Shown piece after piece: positions 12,638 to 26,100 of a stretch of 64,000 nt of DNA (positions are counted from its first letter, which is position 1; each line of letters begins with the position of its first letter). The stretch lies in NCBI GenBank assembly GCA_008711295.1, contig VUYV01000088.1:2413863-2477862 (forward strand), in the 5' to 3' direction. Below the pieces are notes generated by a model. That model worked only from the letters and a program-made list of their open reading frames with translations. It had not been told where the DNA came from and ran no database searches. The position numbers were made by a program, and so were the translations under genes. The stretch is from Anarhynchus alexandrinus (taxonomy: Eukaryota > Chordata > Aves > Charadriiformes > Charadriidae).

Positions 12638-14021
12638 AGTCATCCTAAAAAGTACATTTCCTTATGATAATCTCCACCAAACTAGTACATTGTACGTGAG
12701 GGCTCTGTGGTGGTTTTTTTTCTGATAAGACGCCCTTGAAGGTTTATTTGCTTATTGGCAACATGATTTCTGGAGTCCCAACCTGCTACATAGTGTGATT
12801 TGTAATTAAGGATGCCGCGTGTGAAGTAATCTACATAAAGCACCATGGTAACCAAAAGACATGTAAGTATTTTAAGGTCAGGTGTAAAAAGATACAGACT
12901 ATTAACTGTTAATTCCAAAATGGCATTTGGGATCCTCTGGGATCTCATGCTGTAGTGAGAATCCTGGCTTTGTGGCCAAGGAGATACTATCGCTTTTGAC
13001 ACTTACAGTCTATCTCAGTTTGGTGGAAGGAGATCCTCACAGCTTAAACATGTTCTACAACTGAACAAAGCCGATCTGCATGAGCCCAGCAATGCATGAG
13101 GAAGTGCTAATGCAGTGTTAATTTCCTAGCAATATAAGAATAATTAAAAATAATTGTATTAGCACAGACATCTGCTCGTACACCATGCATTTCTACCAGC
13201 TCCAGGATGAAGGAGTCTAATGCAAGTTCACTCCGGATTATTTCTTTTCCCTGTGAATATTTAGTTTTTTGCTTGCAGAAAGAGCAGCACTTAAACAAAC
13301 GGCCTTTCTGTCCTTACACCCTCTACCGTGTTTTATTTTGCAAAAATTCAGTGTGCACATAAACGTGAGAAACAAAAATGCCCCTCAAGCTTTAGGTTTC
13401 TGCCAGAATCTCAGTGATTAGCATGGCTCCGCTGGAATTTGCCTGGCCTTTTTGCAAAAGCGCTTGCATAGGTAAGATAGCATCTAGTGAACCTCTGGGA
13501 AGGGTATACACTTGTTTGGCTTCGTCTTATATAATGCAAAACAAACAAGAAGATAAAGAAGGTATCCTGTGTTTGCAAGAGCAGTATTGGGCAGGCGGTG
13601 TTTACTGCAAATGCACAGAGAACTTTCGCCTTGCATATTTATTTAGCAATAATGCGCCTTCACTTCGGTGCTACTGAAAAGTTAAAGGTCATCCTGTGTG
13701 GATTTAGCGCTGCGGGAGTGAGATTTGAATACACATTTGTAGTCCTCATCCATCTGGGAGTCTTCTCAGAACCTCAAGACCTCCTTACATGGGTGGAGTT
13801 AAAAGTTTGAGGTAGCCCTGAAGGATATTTCTTAGAATTCATCAGTAAGGCTCGATTTGCTGGCAGTAGCTGGAAGGTGATATCTCCCCAGGAATATATG
13901 TCAGTTGATCTGCACTACTCTACTTACAGTGCAAGGTGTGTTTCTTGTGCTTGTGTTTTCTAGCGTAAACAGATAGCGACACATATTATCACAAGAAATT
14001 CAAGCACAAGAGAAAAAAAAA
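12638..14021. other. Non-coding interval
   Basis: Unique sequence between the CR1 pair and the left duplicated block. No recognisable gene. Open frames up to 106 codons look like chance. Confidence 0.5.
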
Positions 14022-16984
14022 GGAGCAAACCAAATAAACTCCCCAAACCAGCTCCCACGCTCACAGTGAAAGAAGATGTACCAGTGTACACACATCTTTT
14101 ATTTGGGATGTAGAACCTACCTGTACCAAATATGAGTCACTGCTTAATGCTCTACTGGGAGCTGCTCAGATAGGTACAGTATATCAGACTGATTAGTGAA
14201 TATTTGGCATGGTTTAGGTTGGGTTGAAAACTCTTCAGATTTTATATTTAAAGTTCTCATTTTCATTGAGGGTTGTTCACACTAAGACAAAAAACAGCCT
14301 ATACCTGTAGGAGTACGGTCCCATCCCAGCTGAAGTCAGTGACTTGGTAGAAGTCAGAATTTCATCCCACATCTCCAGGTAAGATCGGAAACCTGTGAAA
14401 GTGTGAGCTACTGCAGCAGGGTAGCAAGAACGCCTCTGCTTCTCGATGATATAAAATACATCTGTTCATAGTCCTATTAGAGGCACATTTATGAAAAAGT
14501 TATGTGACTTTAAAAGGGTTCCTGAAGAGCATTTTTTTATAGTAACAACACTATCATCCACTGTAGTGAATGAAAACTGAGATTATGTTGGGCAAAAACC
14601 AGTAATTCAGCAAATCACTTAATTCTTTGAATGGGAACATTTTTCTTCCAACTTTAGGCTACAAAGAATTCTTTTACGTGAATTCTGTAAGCTGCAGCAA
14701 AATGACTTCAAACAATGGGAGAAATGTTCTTTTTTATACCATCAGCTTCGGATGATTCACTTTTCAGGAAATGCAAAAAGTAGTAAATCGGCTCCTATTG
14801 TCTGCTTCACCTGTCTTATTTTCTTTCTTGTTTGTTATTGTTCTTACCCAGATAATCCTACTGCTTGATCGATGTCCTCATACATGCTTTGTTTTATTGC
14901 ACCTACTTAGAATACTTAGAAAATCTCGGTGGCACTTGAAGAATAAAACTGGAGTTAGAGTTAATTTGATTACAGTGTTTTTAAGATGTAGCAATTAAAT
15001 GCAATCATTTTTAAATAATATCATTTTATAAACATTGTATAAACATAATGTAAGCTGCAGATTACTGGAAATTTATAGTAAACAACTATTGTATATTTTG
15101 ACAAACCTTCTGGAAGCTTGAAATATTAATTTACATTTTTGTAGAATTTGTTGTTCATAGCAATAAGAAAAGAGAGCCCTATATATGTTTCAAGAGTGCA
15201 CATTTAGGACAATAGATTGAGTGTTTTCAGCAATTTTTAGAATAACTACTTTAGGTTTCTTAAGCGGGGAATATTTCGGATTGGGGATGGCCCTGTTCTA
15301 CTTACTGTTTTGAAATTTCTTGAGTGTACATTGCCTGGTAAAGAAATGAAAAATTGTTCAACACCAAACGTAAACAGCCATCGCAATGAGAGACGTGTAA
15401 AATTAAATGTACTCTCCGAAGCCATTAAGGCACCTTTGCTACCCTTGATGAAATGTAGTAGTGAGGTCGGGCCCATGAGTAGATGGAGAAAGTCACAAGA
15501 ACGATGTGGAGCTGGGAGAACTTGAGCAAAATGAAAAAGTAGCTCCTGAATTAGGGAAGGTGTATTTTAATTATCTGCCTTATTTGTTTTGGTTACTTTG
15601 ACTGATTTTTGTTAGCCATCATTTTCCAAAGGGAAAGAGTTTATTCCTTTCTCCAAAGGGAAAGTGTCTGTTCCTTTCAGTCACAAGACAGATCCTGTGT
15701 TAGTGATGCTCTTCTTCATAATTTTTCAAGCCGTGGGTGCACGTATAAATAAAAAATTAAGAACCCTCTAAGATAACGAGCTTGCAAATATAGAGACTGC
15801 AGGTAAGCAAACTTTTTTAAATGAAGGATTTTTTAAATGAATTATTTAGGCAGTACCGAAGCCTCCTAATTGAGTGCTCCACTGGCTTTCTCTTGAGGCT
15901 GGTTTAGCTTCCTGGGGAATTTAAAGCCACTTTGAGTCTGAGCAGTGCTGCGGACCCCTGGTCACCGTGGGCAGCATTACCATGATGTGGTGAGGTGTTT
16001 TTCATCAGCTCAGCTGCAGTAACGGACTGTCTGCCGCCTTATTACCTGCCTCACTTCTAAAGAAAAACATGTTAACTTAAGTCTCAAATGTACACATGTG
16101 GCTTAAACTCATTTTGCTTCTCCAGAGGGGCACACTAAGAGAAAACACGTGATATGTTACTGCAGCTTGGTTATTACTTGTTATTTTACAGTAACTCAAT
16201 TGCTTGTGGTCATCTGTGTATAACCTTAGTCCCGTGTAGGAGAATTCAATGTAATCTCAAAAAATTCCATTAAATTCTCATTTCAGTTCGGCCTTTGTAG
16301 ATCTGGTTATGGTTCTGGTTTGCTTGTATTTTGTGTCAGTCCAAAGGTCTTCCCCTTTCCATTTTGCTGTATGCCTGTGCTGTCAGTAGGGTAAGAAACC
16401 AGAGGATTGACGTGGAAAAATTAAACTGGAATGACAAGTACTGGTTAATGTATACCAAGCATAACTCAAGTTGTTATAGAGGTAAAAAAAATCCTTGTTA
16501 CTTGAAGTTGAGCGCCATAAAATCTACATTACATGGAATGTAAGATATGTTAACCAAAATCTTAATGCACAATTGAAAAAAAAAATTATAACAGCCTACA
16601 GCTGTCAGAGAAGTATGCTTTCATTTCACGTCGCTGACTCTTTAATGCCTCTTCATCTTAACCCATGTCCTATCCTTGCTCATCCTCAAGCAGGGAAGTA
16701 AACAGATGTCCCCCTGAATGATGGGCAGTCATAGAAGTCTCCTAGCAAGAGACTATTTTTACTTGACATGCTTTTCTTTTTGGTAAGTTTAAAGCGATAG
16801 ATGCAGAATTTAGGAAACAAGAGACCTGTGTTGAATAACTATATCAAATGAAGTAATAATTATGTATGTTTCCTACCACCTGTATATCAAAGGGCTTTTG
16901 AAGGCAGCATCTCTGTATTTTGCTTTTTTTATTTTCCCCTCAAATCCACAGTGGCTTTGCCCTGTTGGTGCTTTGGCTGCAAAC
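14022..16984. repeat. 2.96-kb duplicated block, left copy
   Basis: Runs from GGAGCAAACCAAATAAACTC to GGCTTTGCCCTGTTGGTGCT and the bases GGCTGCAAAC directly before an N gap. It is repeated after the gap at 17223-20187 with an offset of 3201 bp at the start and 3203 bp at the end. By eye I count about ten substitutions (for example at 14058, 14147, 15411, 15418, 15448, 15475, 16107, 16168, 16923, 16960) and one 2-bp insertion in the right copy (near 18289). Content is AT-rich and non-coding. The same small open frames recur in both copies and are not evidence of genes. Confidence 0.95.
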
Positions 16985-17222
16985 NNNNNNNNNNNNNNNN
17001 NNNNNNNNNNNNNNNNNNNNNNNNNNNNNNNNNNNNNNNNNNNNNNNNNNNNNNNNNNNNNNNNNNNNNNNNNNNNNNNNNNNNNNNNNNNNNNNNNNNN
17101 NNNNNNNNNNNNNNNNNNNNNNNNNNNNNNNNNNNNNNNNNNNNNNNNNNNNNNNNNNNNNNNNNNNNNNNNNNNNNNNNNNNNNNNNNNNNNNNNNNNN
17201 NNNNNNNNNNNNNNNNNNNNNN
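16985..17222. other. Assembly gap (238 N)
   Basis: A run of N between the two copies of the 2.96-kb block. Open frames that run through it are meaningless. The sequence that follows the repeat in the right copy begins ACAGTCTGTAAAGG (20188), and the sequence before the left copy is AGAGAAAAAAAA (about 14010), so the gap may not represent missing DNA at all. Confidence 0.98.
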
Positions 17223-20187
17223 GGAGCAAACCAAATAAACTCCCCAAACCAGCTCCCATGCTCACAGTGAAAGAAGATGTACCAGTGTACACACATCTTT
17301 TATTTGGGATGTAGAACCTACCTGTACCAAATATGAGTCACTGCTTACTGCTCTACTGGGAGCTGCTCAGATAGGTACAGTATATCAGACTGATTAGTGA
17401 ATATTTGGCATGGTTTAGGTTGGGTTGAAAACTCTTCAGATTTTATATTTAAAGTTCTCATTTTCATTGAGGGTTGTTCACACTAAGACAAAAAACAGCC
17501 TATACCTGTAGGAGTACGGTCCCATCCCAGCTGAAGTCAGTGACTTGGTAGAAGTCAGAATTTCATCCCACATCTCCAGGTAAGATCGGAAACCTGTGAA
17601 AGTGTGAGCTACTGCAGCAGGGTAGCAAGAACGCCTCTGCTTCTCGATGATATAAAATACATCTGTTCATAGTCCTATTAGAGGCACATTTATGAAAAAG
17701 TTATGTGACTTTAAAAGGGTTCCTGAAGAGCATTTTTTTATAGTAACAACACTATCATCCACTGTAGTGAATGAAAACTGAGATTATGTTGGGCAAAAAC
17801 CAGTAATTCAGCAAATCACTTAATTCTTTGAATGGGAACATTTTTCTTCCAACTTTAGGCTACAAAGAATTCTTTTACGTGAATTCTGTAAGCTGCAGCA
17901 AAATGACTTCAAACAATGGGAGAAATGTTCTTTTTTATACCATCAGCTTCGGATGATTCACTTTTCAGGAAATGCAAAAAGTAGTAAATCGGCTCCTATT
18001 GTCTGCTTCACCTGTCTTATTTTCTTTCTTGTTTGTTATTGTTCTTACCCAGATAATCCTACTGCTTGATCGATGTCCTCATACATGCTTTGTTTTATTG
18101 CACCTACTTAGAATACTTAGAAAATCTCGGTGGCACTTGAAGAATAAAACTGGAGTTAGAGTTAATTTGATTACAGTGTTTTTAAGATGTAGCAATTAAA
18201 TGCAATCATTTTTAAATAATATCATTTTATAAACATTGTATAAACATAATGTAAGCTGCAGATTACTGGAAATTTATAGTAAACAACTTTATTGTATATT
18301 TTGACAAACCTTCTGGAAGCTTGAAATATTAATTTACATTTTTGTAGAATTTGTTGTTCATAGCAATAAGAAAAGAGAGCCCTATATATGTTTCAAGAGT
18401 GCACATTTAGGACAATAGATTGAGTGTTTTCAGCAATTTTTAGAATAACTACTTTAGGTTTCTTAAGCGGGGAATATTTCGGATTGGGGATGGCCCTGTT
18501 CTACTTACTGTTTTGAAATTTCTTGAGTGTACATTGCCTGGTAAAGAAATGAAAAATTGTTCAACACCAAACGTAAACAGCCATCGCAATGAGAGACGTG
18601 TAAAATTAAATGTGCTCTCCAAAGCCATTAAGGCACCTTTGCTACCCTTGTTGAAATGTAGTAGTGAGGTCGGGCCCGTGAGTAGATGGAGAAAGTCACA
18701 AGAACGATGTGGAGCTGGGAGAACTTGAGCAAAATGAAAAAGTAGCTCCTGAATTAGGGAAGGTGTATTTTAATTATCTGCCTTATTTGTTTTGGTTACT
18801 TTGACTGATTTTTGTTAGCCATCATTTTCCAAAGGGAAAGAGTTTATTCCTTTCTCCAAAGGGAAAGTGTCTGTTCCTTTCAGTCACAAGACAGATCCTG
18901 TGTTAGTGATGCTCTTCTTCATAATTTTTCAAGCCGTGGGTGCACGTATAAATAAAAAATTAAGAACCCTCTAAGATAACGAGCTTGCAAATATAGAGAC
19001 TGCAGGTAAGCAAACTTTTTTAAATGAAGGATTTTTTAAATGAATTATTTAGGCAGTACCGAAGCCTCCTAATTGAGTGCTCCACTGGCTTTCTCTTGAG
19101 GCTGGTTTAGCTTCCTGGGGAATTTAAAGCCACTTTGAGTCTGAGCAGTGCTGCGGACCCCTGGTCACCGTGGGCAGCATTACCATGATGTGGTGAGGTG
19201 TTTTTCATCAGCTCAGCTGCAGTAACGGACTGTCTGCCGCCTTATTACCTGCCTCACTTCTAAAGAAAAACATGTTAACTTAAGTCTCAAATGTACACAT
19301 GTGGCTTAAGCTCATTTTGCTTCTCCAGAGGGGCACACTAAGAGAAAACACGTGATATGTTACTGCAGCTGGGTTATTACTTGTTATTTTACAGTAACTC
19401 AATTGCTTGTGGTCATCTGTGTATAACCTTAGTCCCGTGTAGGAGAATTCAATGTAATCTCAAAAAATTCCATTAAATTCTCATTTCAGTTCGGCCTTTG
19501 TAGATCTGGTTATGGTTCTGGTTTGCTTGTATTTTGTGTCAGTCCAAAGGTCTTCCCCTTTCCATTTTGCTGTATGCCTGTGCTGTCAGTAGGGTAAGAA
19601 ACCAGAGGATTGACGTGGAAAAATTAAACTGGAATGACAAGTACTGGTTAATGTATACCAAGCATAACTCAAGTTGTTATAGAGGTAAAAAAAATCCTTG
19701 TTACTTGAAGTTGAGCGCCATAAAATCTACATTACATGGAATGTAAGATATGTTAACCAAAATCTTAATGCACAATTGAAAAAAAAAATTATAACAGCCT
19801 ACAGCTGTCAGAGAAGTATGCTTTCATTTCACGTCGCTGACTCTTTAATGCCTCTTCATCTTAACCCATGTCCTATCCTTGCTCATCCTCAAGCAGGGAA
19901 GTAAACAGATGTCCCCCTGAATGATGGGCAGTCATAGAAGTCTCCTAGCAAGAGACTATTTTTACTTGACATGCTTTTCTTTTTGGTAAGTTTAAAGCGA
20001 TAGATGCAGAATTTAGGAAACAAGAGACCTGTGTTGAATAACTATATCAAATGAAGTAATAATTATGTATGTTTCCTACCACCTGTATATCAAAGGGCTT
20101 TTGAAGGCAGCATCTCTGTATTTTGTTTTTTTTATTTTCCCCTCAAATCCACAGTGGCTTTGTCCTGTTGGTGCTTTGGCTGCAAAC
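17223..20187. repeat. 2.96-kb duplicated block, right copy
   Basis: Same orientation as 14022-16984, about 99.6% identical by my count. It starts at the first base after the gap and continues without a break into unique sequence at 20188. This is what a right-hand contig overlapping the end of the left-hand contig would look like. Confidence 0.95.
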
Positions 20188-23100
20188 ACAGTCTGTAAAG
20201 GCATAAGCCAAAAGGGATCTTGAGGTTCGGTTTGCTTTCCATCATATACAAGAAGTCTAAATTTTGACTTGGGTAGATCACTTTCACAGTGTAAGTGAAA
20301 AATCAGATTTGTCTTCCCCTTTTTGTTTCTCTGGTTTTCTTGCAATGGGTCATTGAAAGAAAGCCTGAAGGGAGATTCTGGAAAGCATTTTTCTTCCTTC
20401 TGTCTTATTTTGTACATTTGAACTACTTCAGTGATTTCTCTCTTTTTGCTGGACAACTCCTAGGAGAAATTAAAGAATTATTTATTTATGATTATTAGTT
20501 TCCTTTCAGCATTTTAAAAAATGTCTTCAAGGTTTGAAGCACCCCAGCAGGCATCGCAAGCAAAATCTGTAGCAAAGAAAACAACAGTAGAGCAAAAACA
20601 ATGACAAATTCCATCCAAACAGAAGAAGGGAGGAGACTTGTTCAGCAGCAATAATTAATCAAGTTTCAACATGCTTGAGATGCCGGTGGAAACTACCTGA
20701 CAAATTGATGGGTTTTATGGTATGCCCTGAAGATGAATAGATCAGTTGCAACTGAGGAGAGTGGTTAGCTCATAAGCCTATGTGGAAGGCATTTCTTTTC
20801 ATAACCTCCTCAGCAGTAATAAAAATTAGCATTATTCACCTTTATGACACATTTCTCCTGGAAAGTTTCTCGTGAGAGGGGAAGAAGGAAGGGCCCTCTC
20901 CTCTGGAAAGGCGGGATATGCTCCCGTTTCAGGCAAGTTTCTACTGGGCAGCTTTTCCTCTCGGAAACCAGTTGGAGAAATCCTGTCCCATCCTGCAAGT
21001 TCATTCATTCTGGGCTATTGGAGTATTTATAGGAAAATACCAGCTCCTCCAACCCTGCCTTCCTGCAGCAGGTAGTCCGTGGAGACACATCACAAGGAAC
21101 AGTCTCTTCGAACTACATGAAACACAAAGCTAGCTGTTGCCAGCCTCCTGAATTCGCTCCATTCCTGCCTCCTAATTAAATCTCATAGCATTTTCCCTTG
21201 CATGTGAATGAAGTGGGGTTCTGCCTGATCATGAGAGACTTTCAAGCAGAAGGTTTGCCCTCTGGGCACTCTCTGCAGTTAGATCTGCTTGGCTGGTGGC
21301 AGTTGATTTTAGCTGCCTGACTGCAATTGGGATTGTAATGGGTTGCATGGAATGAAGTTGAAACTCAGGGCAACAAAGGACAACCTATCCCACAGTCTTA
21401 GCCAAAAGACAAGATTAGATTTTGATTGTTGGAGCAGAGGCTGAACCGTGGCTTGCTGGAGACCTTGGTCTCACCAGAGACCAGAGATGTTAACAGAGCC
21501 CACTGGCAGAGGACCCTGGACTTCTTCACCCTTCAGCAGCTGCTGAAGACAGGATACAAAGGATAAAAAAATCTGTAATCAATACTCTCTTAAAACATCC
21601 AGAACCTGATGTGTGGCCATCATGCTTAACAAGAAACCAGTGCTACTCTAAATCATCTCCTTCATTTTATCAGTTGTTTCTCCTCCCAAGATCGAGCATC
21701 CCTGTGAGGACTGCAGTTCCGCTTGGCAGTTGTAGAGGACACATAGAGAAGCCACTCAGTCTAGTGCCAAAGGCAAACATCCATTTCATAATGGACCTTT
21801 CGTTTTCTACAGACCGTCTGAACTGTCAGAGGAGCGGGATTCTCTCTTGGTAGCAACACAAGCTCCCACTTCAGCTCCTGGCCTTCAGGGGTCATCCCAG
21901 ACATCCTCACTGTTTCTGATCTTCCCATCATTAAAGCAAAGGAAAATAATTTTTCAAATCTTTCTGTTCTGTTTCCTTTGAATATCCCCTTCAGATATTG
22001 CAGAGTAATCGTATATTTTTGGATATAAGGTTGCTTCATTGAGAAGGCTGTGAGTGATGGCTTCCTCGTGCTCCTTTAAGGTCTTGATCTTGGTTTTTTG
22101 AAGTTAAATTGCCAGAAAGGACCTTCCCTCGAGAGCACATGTAACTCCTCTGCTGGATTTTTTCCCTTGTACATCTAAAAAGGTCTACATATTCTTTAGA
22201 AACCTGTGGGTTTTGTGGTCACAGAACATCAGTTACCCTAATTAAAAGATTTCTGTAATGTCTTTTTATTTTAAACTATGCAAAAACTCTGTGGTGAGAT
22301 GAGCTAGCAGGAAAAGGCTTGAGGAATAATCCTAAATATGCCTATTGTGCCAGCCCGTAGCCATGTTACATCCAAGCTGAGGTTCCTGCGGTATTTAAGA
22401 GTATTAAACCATCTAAAGGGAGCTGCTTCCTTGGCCATGGACCTTCATTTATTTATACAGAAACTGTTCTAAAAGTGTTTTAAAGGACAAGATTTCCCCC
22501 TCTCCCCCCAGTAAGATGTAGGCGTGGAAAGGATCTTTCTGCTCTTTGAATCTAAACTCTTGAAATTGCATGGAATCACGCTATTTGAAGATTCATAAAT
22601 GTATGAAGCACTGCCGAAAGACCAGGCAGAGTTTTGATCCCCGTCACTGTCTAAGGAAGCCCTTTCAGAATTTCGTTTTTCTGCTGGTGTGTTCACTGAT
22701 GGGTCACGGCCATTTGTTACTGAGCAAACCTCGTTTTGTGTTTACCCCCTGTGTTAACAGAGAGCAATTATACATCCTCATGCTGTTACCTCTCTCCTAT
22801 CGGTGTCCTGGCCATGTGCTCCCTACAAGATCCACCTTCCATGGTGCCAGATTGAACCATGAACTTATCTCTGACGGAGAACACAGTTTGCAGCTTTTAA
22901 ATCGAGATTATACCTGTTATAAAACACTGCTATTTCAGACCTGGTGAGCTCACCAGGAGGATATTAAATAGATGATCTAATCTGTTTGTTTCTCTTCCTC
23001 CTGTCGTCATCCTCTCAGTTTTGTTGTTAATCTGAGTTATGAAAATTGGACCTGAAAGGAGACCACAGCATGCAAGCTACAGCATGTCAAAAAGAAGGTA

Positions 23101-26100
23101 AGAAAAATGCTCAGAATATCCTGGCTAGAGATGTCTCTGGCTGAAGGCAGAAGGAGAAAAATCCGCTTGTGCCACTTCGAGCATGCTCTTCTCTGGATCA
23201 CTACGTGGCTAAAAGGCGAAGAAGCGCAACTTCTCAGAACTGTAACTGAGAGCAGTTCAGTCCCAAAACCAGAAAGAAGGAGGATGCACTTTTGAGATCA
23301 CTGAGATCTTTTTCCCTTCCGTATTCCTTTTCTTTTCAATGCAGAAACCAGGGAGACCTGTGGCGTGTCCGGTGCCAAGATCCAGAGTAGAGAGGGGGAG
23401 TTCGCCCAGTGGGGGAACTATCGTGAGGCCAAAAGGGGGTGTGCACGCTGCCGGTACCCGCGTGGATACAAATACAGTCCCACTTCTTTTTTCTGTGGCT
23501 GAATCAGTCCCTGGAACGACTACTGTAGGTTCAGCATTTAAAGTGGATCCAAAACCACACCAGTTAAGCCCAAGTCAGCCCAAGGTGAAAGGCCTTTGAA
23601 CGCATAGCCAATACCACGGCAAGCACGAGAGCCTGATATCGCTGATCCATAGGTTTAAGGAATTTCTCTTTTCATTTCTGATAAAATGAGGCCCTGTAGC
23701 ATTGGTCCACCCTGGTTTAATAAGATTTGAGCCACCGGGCTTTGGCTTTTTCCTTGCAGACTATTCCACCATTTTAGAACAGTTGGTCGAGCGAATTTGA
23801 TGAAACAGCCCTCCTCTTCCCTTTCAGTTAAGATACAGGGGCGCGAGGTGATCCTGCTGTTTGTCTCTGTAGGACTTTACACAGTACATCCTTGGTCCAC
23901 AGCTCATATGGCCTGGTAGGTGCTACAAGGAGAAAATGTGGTACATGGGGAGGGTGTCTGCGTCTATATTCAGAAAGATAGTCTTATGAACATAAGACCT
24001 GACAGAGATTGCTTTTATTCCATCTGTTTCAGTTCCCCACCCAAACATGCATACTTCTACCAAAGAGATAAAGCCTTAAATTACATTACTTGTGTGGTCT
24101 GCAGTTGAGCTACCAACAGAGCGTACATATATATATATATATATATTGCATGAGCCAAGCCCTACTGTTCCTACTCAGCTCAGCTTCTCTCCGTCATTTC
24201 AATTAGACAGAGTTTTGCTGTAGTGCGAGATGAGTAAGAATCGTGAGTTTTGGCCCGAGACTGCTTCAGCAGTTACGTGTCACGCTTTATTTTACTGCAC
24301 AGCAGTTTGCCAGATATACCATATTGGAGACGCGTTGATCTTTGTCGCTTCCAAAACTGACACTTCCTTTTCCAGTCCTGCCTTTTAAACTATTTCAGTT
24401 GGACAACACCAAGCTTTCGAAAAGTGCTGATATTTCTCCCCCTTTTGAAACAGTATTTTAATTCACAGGCTTAGTCAAGACTTAAATCTTACTGATCCAA
24501 CCACGCCAGTTCGGGTTGTGATTTTTATTTTATGAGAAAACATAGTGATGCTGGTATGAAGCCATATTACAAACATAGGTACACCCTCGGCTAGTTTTGT
24601 GATAGAGGGGAATGCCAAAACCTGTTTTTCTGCCCATCAGCTGTATTTCTGTGTTGTTTCTAATTTGTGTGTTAACATTCTGGCTTTCTCTTGGTTGCAG
24701 AATTAGTCCTGGTATGGCTTGTGCCAGTACAACCCTCTAGCACAGGGAAGGCCCTAATCTGTTGTAAAGCCATTATGAAAGGTCAGGAAAAGGTGGTCTG
24801 AAGGGCTTTATTACAGAGTTTTAGGATTAGGACCGTGTACTGGTCACTGGAACTTCAGGCAATCTGGCACTCCGTCTCCTTCCCAAGTTGGCCAGAATTG
24901 AGGATGCGTTGACTCCTTGCACGCTGGATTTTTCATCTCCTTTTACATCCCAGGTGGGTCTGGCAGAGGGTGGGATGCTAGGAGGAAAGCGTGTCTTTCT
25001 ATAGATTGTGGCTTGAGACAAATAAAGCAGCTGCCGTTGGTCTTTGGCCTTCTTACCTCTGTGCACCATTTTATGTATCTGTCCTTTGGAATATGTGGAA
25101 TTTGCATGCATATGTGCCTTTTCCTTGTAAAACAAAATGAGGACAGCCTCATTTCATTTTTTTTTTTCATTTAGAAGAATTCCCTTTTTGTAGCCATTCT
25201 TTCTTTCTAACATAGGTCGTTGCATTTATTTATGGTTGTTTTATTTGGGGGTGGGTGAAATCAATAAATGCCATTGCTTTGTGCGTCCACTGGGATGTGC
25301 ACGTGAAGCTGTGTCTCCTTCTGTGTAGCTCTTGTTAAAATACAAAACTGTATTTATTTTCAGTATGAACAGAGCCAGAGAGAGAAGTTTATCCCAGTGT
25401 ATTATCTTGAATGCTGCATTACCTAAAGGCTGGTGATATAGAAATAATTGAAAGTAAGTACTGCAAAATTGTTGAGATAAATTTTGACATAAAAATGTAG
25501 GTTGGTTCATAAAAAGTTGCAGTGACAATAGGTTATAGTGACAGCTTTTCAACAACTGTATAAGCCTCCAGATGGAAGGGAATTTGGCTTAATGAATTAT
25601 AGGCAGTCTGTGTAACACAAGCTCCTTTTATAGGAGCAGATCAGAAAAAAGAATGAAATTATTCACACTGGCATGTGTTAAATAACATCATTGTTAAAAA
25701 CATGGAGTTGAAAAGAGACTGAGAAATGCAGGGCTTAAAAAAAAAATCCGCTGTTAATATCTCAGGACCTTTGGTCTCCCGAGCAGGACACTGGGCTGCT
25801 GTTGTTTCAGCATTATCTGATAATGAACATTGTCGTCGGCCAACTGCAGAAGCTCACAGCTTTCTGGTGATGAGATGACCCCACTGCAAGACCTTCTTCT
25901 TTGTGTCTTTACCCTAAACTCATCAGGGGACAAAAACCTCATGTTCTGGTTTTTCTTTGCTGCCTCTTCTGGTGCAGTCTGCTAAGGAGGGTGGTTGCAA
26001 TGCCTCTTCATGCCTTCACGATCTCTCCCCGTGCCTTTGCCCTGGGAACGGAGCAGCCTTTGCTGGTAAAGGTTGCTACTTACACCTGGGGATGGATAGT

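Noticed and set aside
16862..17314. Several open frames of 95-150 codons running through the N gap
   Set aside because: Almost all their length is unknown bases, and stop codons cannot be scored there.
14771..18199. Identical 75-codon frames at 14771-14998 and 17972-18199, and other paired frames, as a duplicated gene
   Set aside because: They are copies only because the whole 2.96-kb block is present twice; no domain is visible and the duplication is probably an assembly effect.
22570..22947. 125-codon frame followed by a GT that could be a splice donor
   Set aside because: No recognisable protein and no supporting acceptor or neighbouring exon; a GT is expected by chance.
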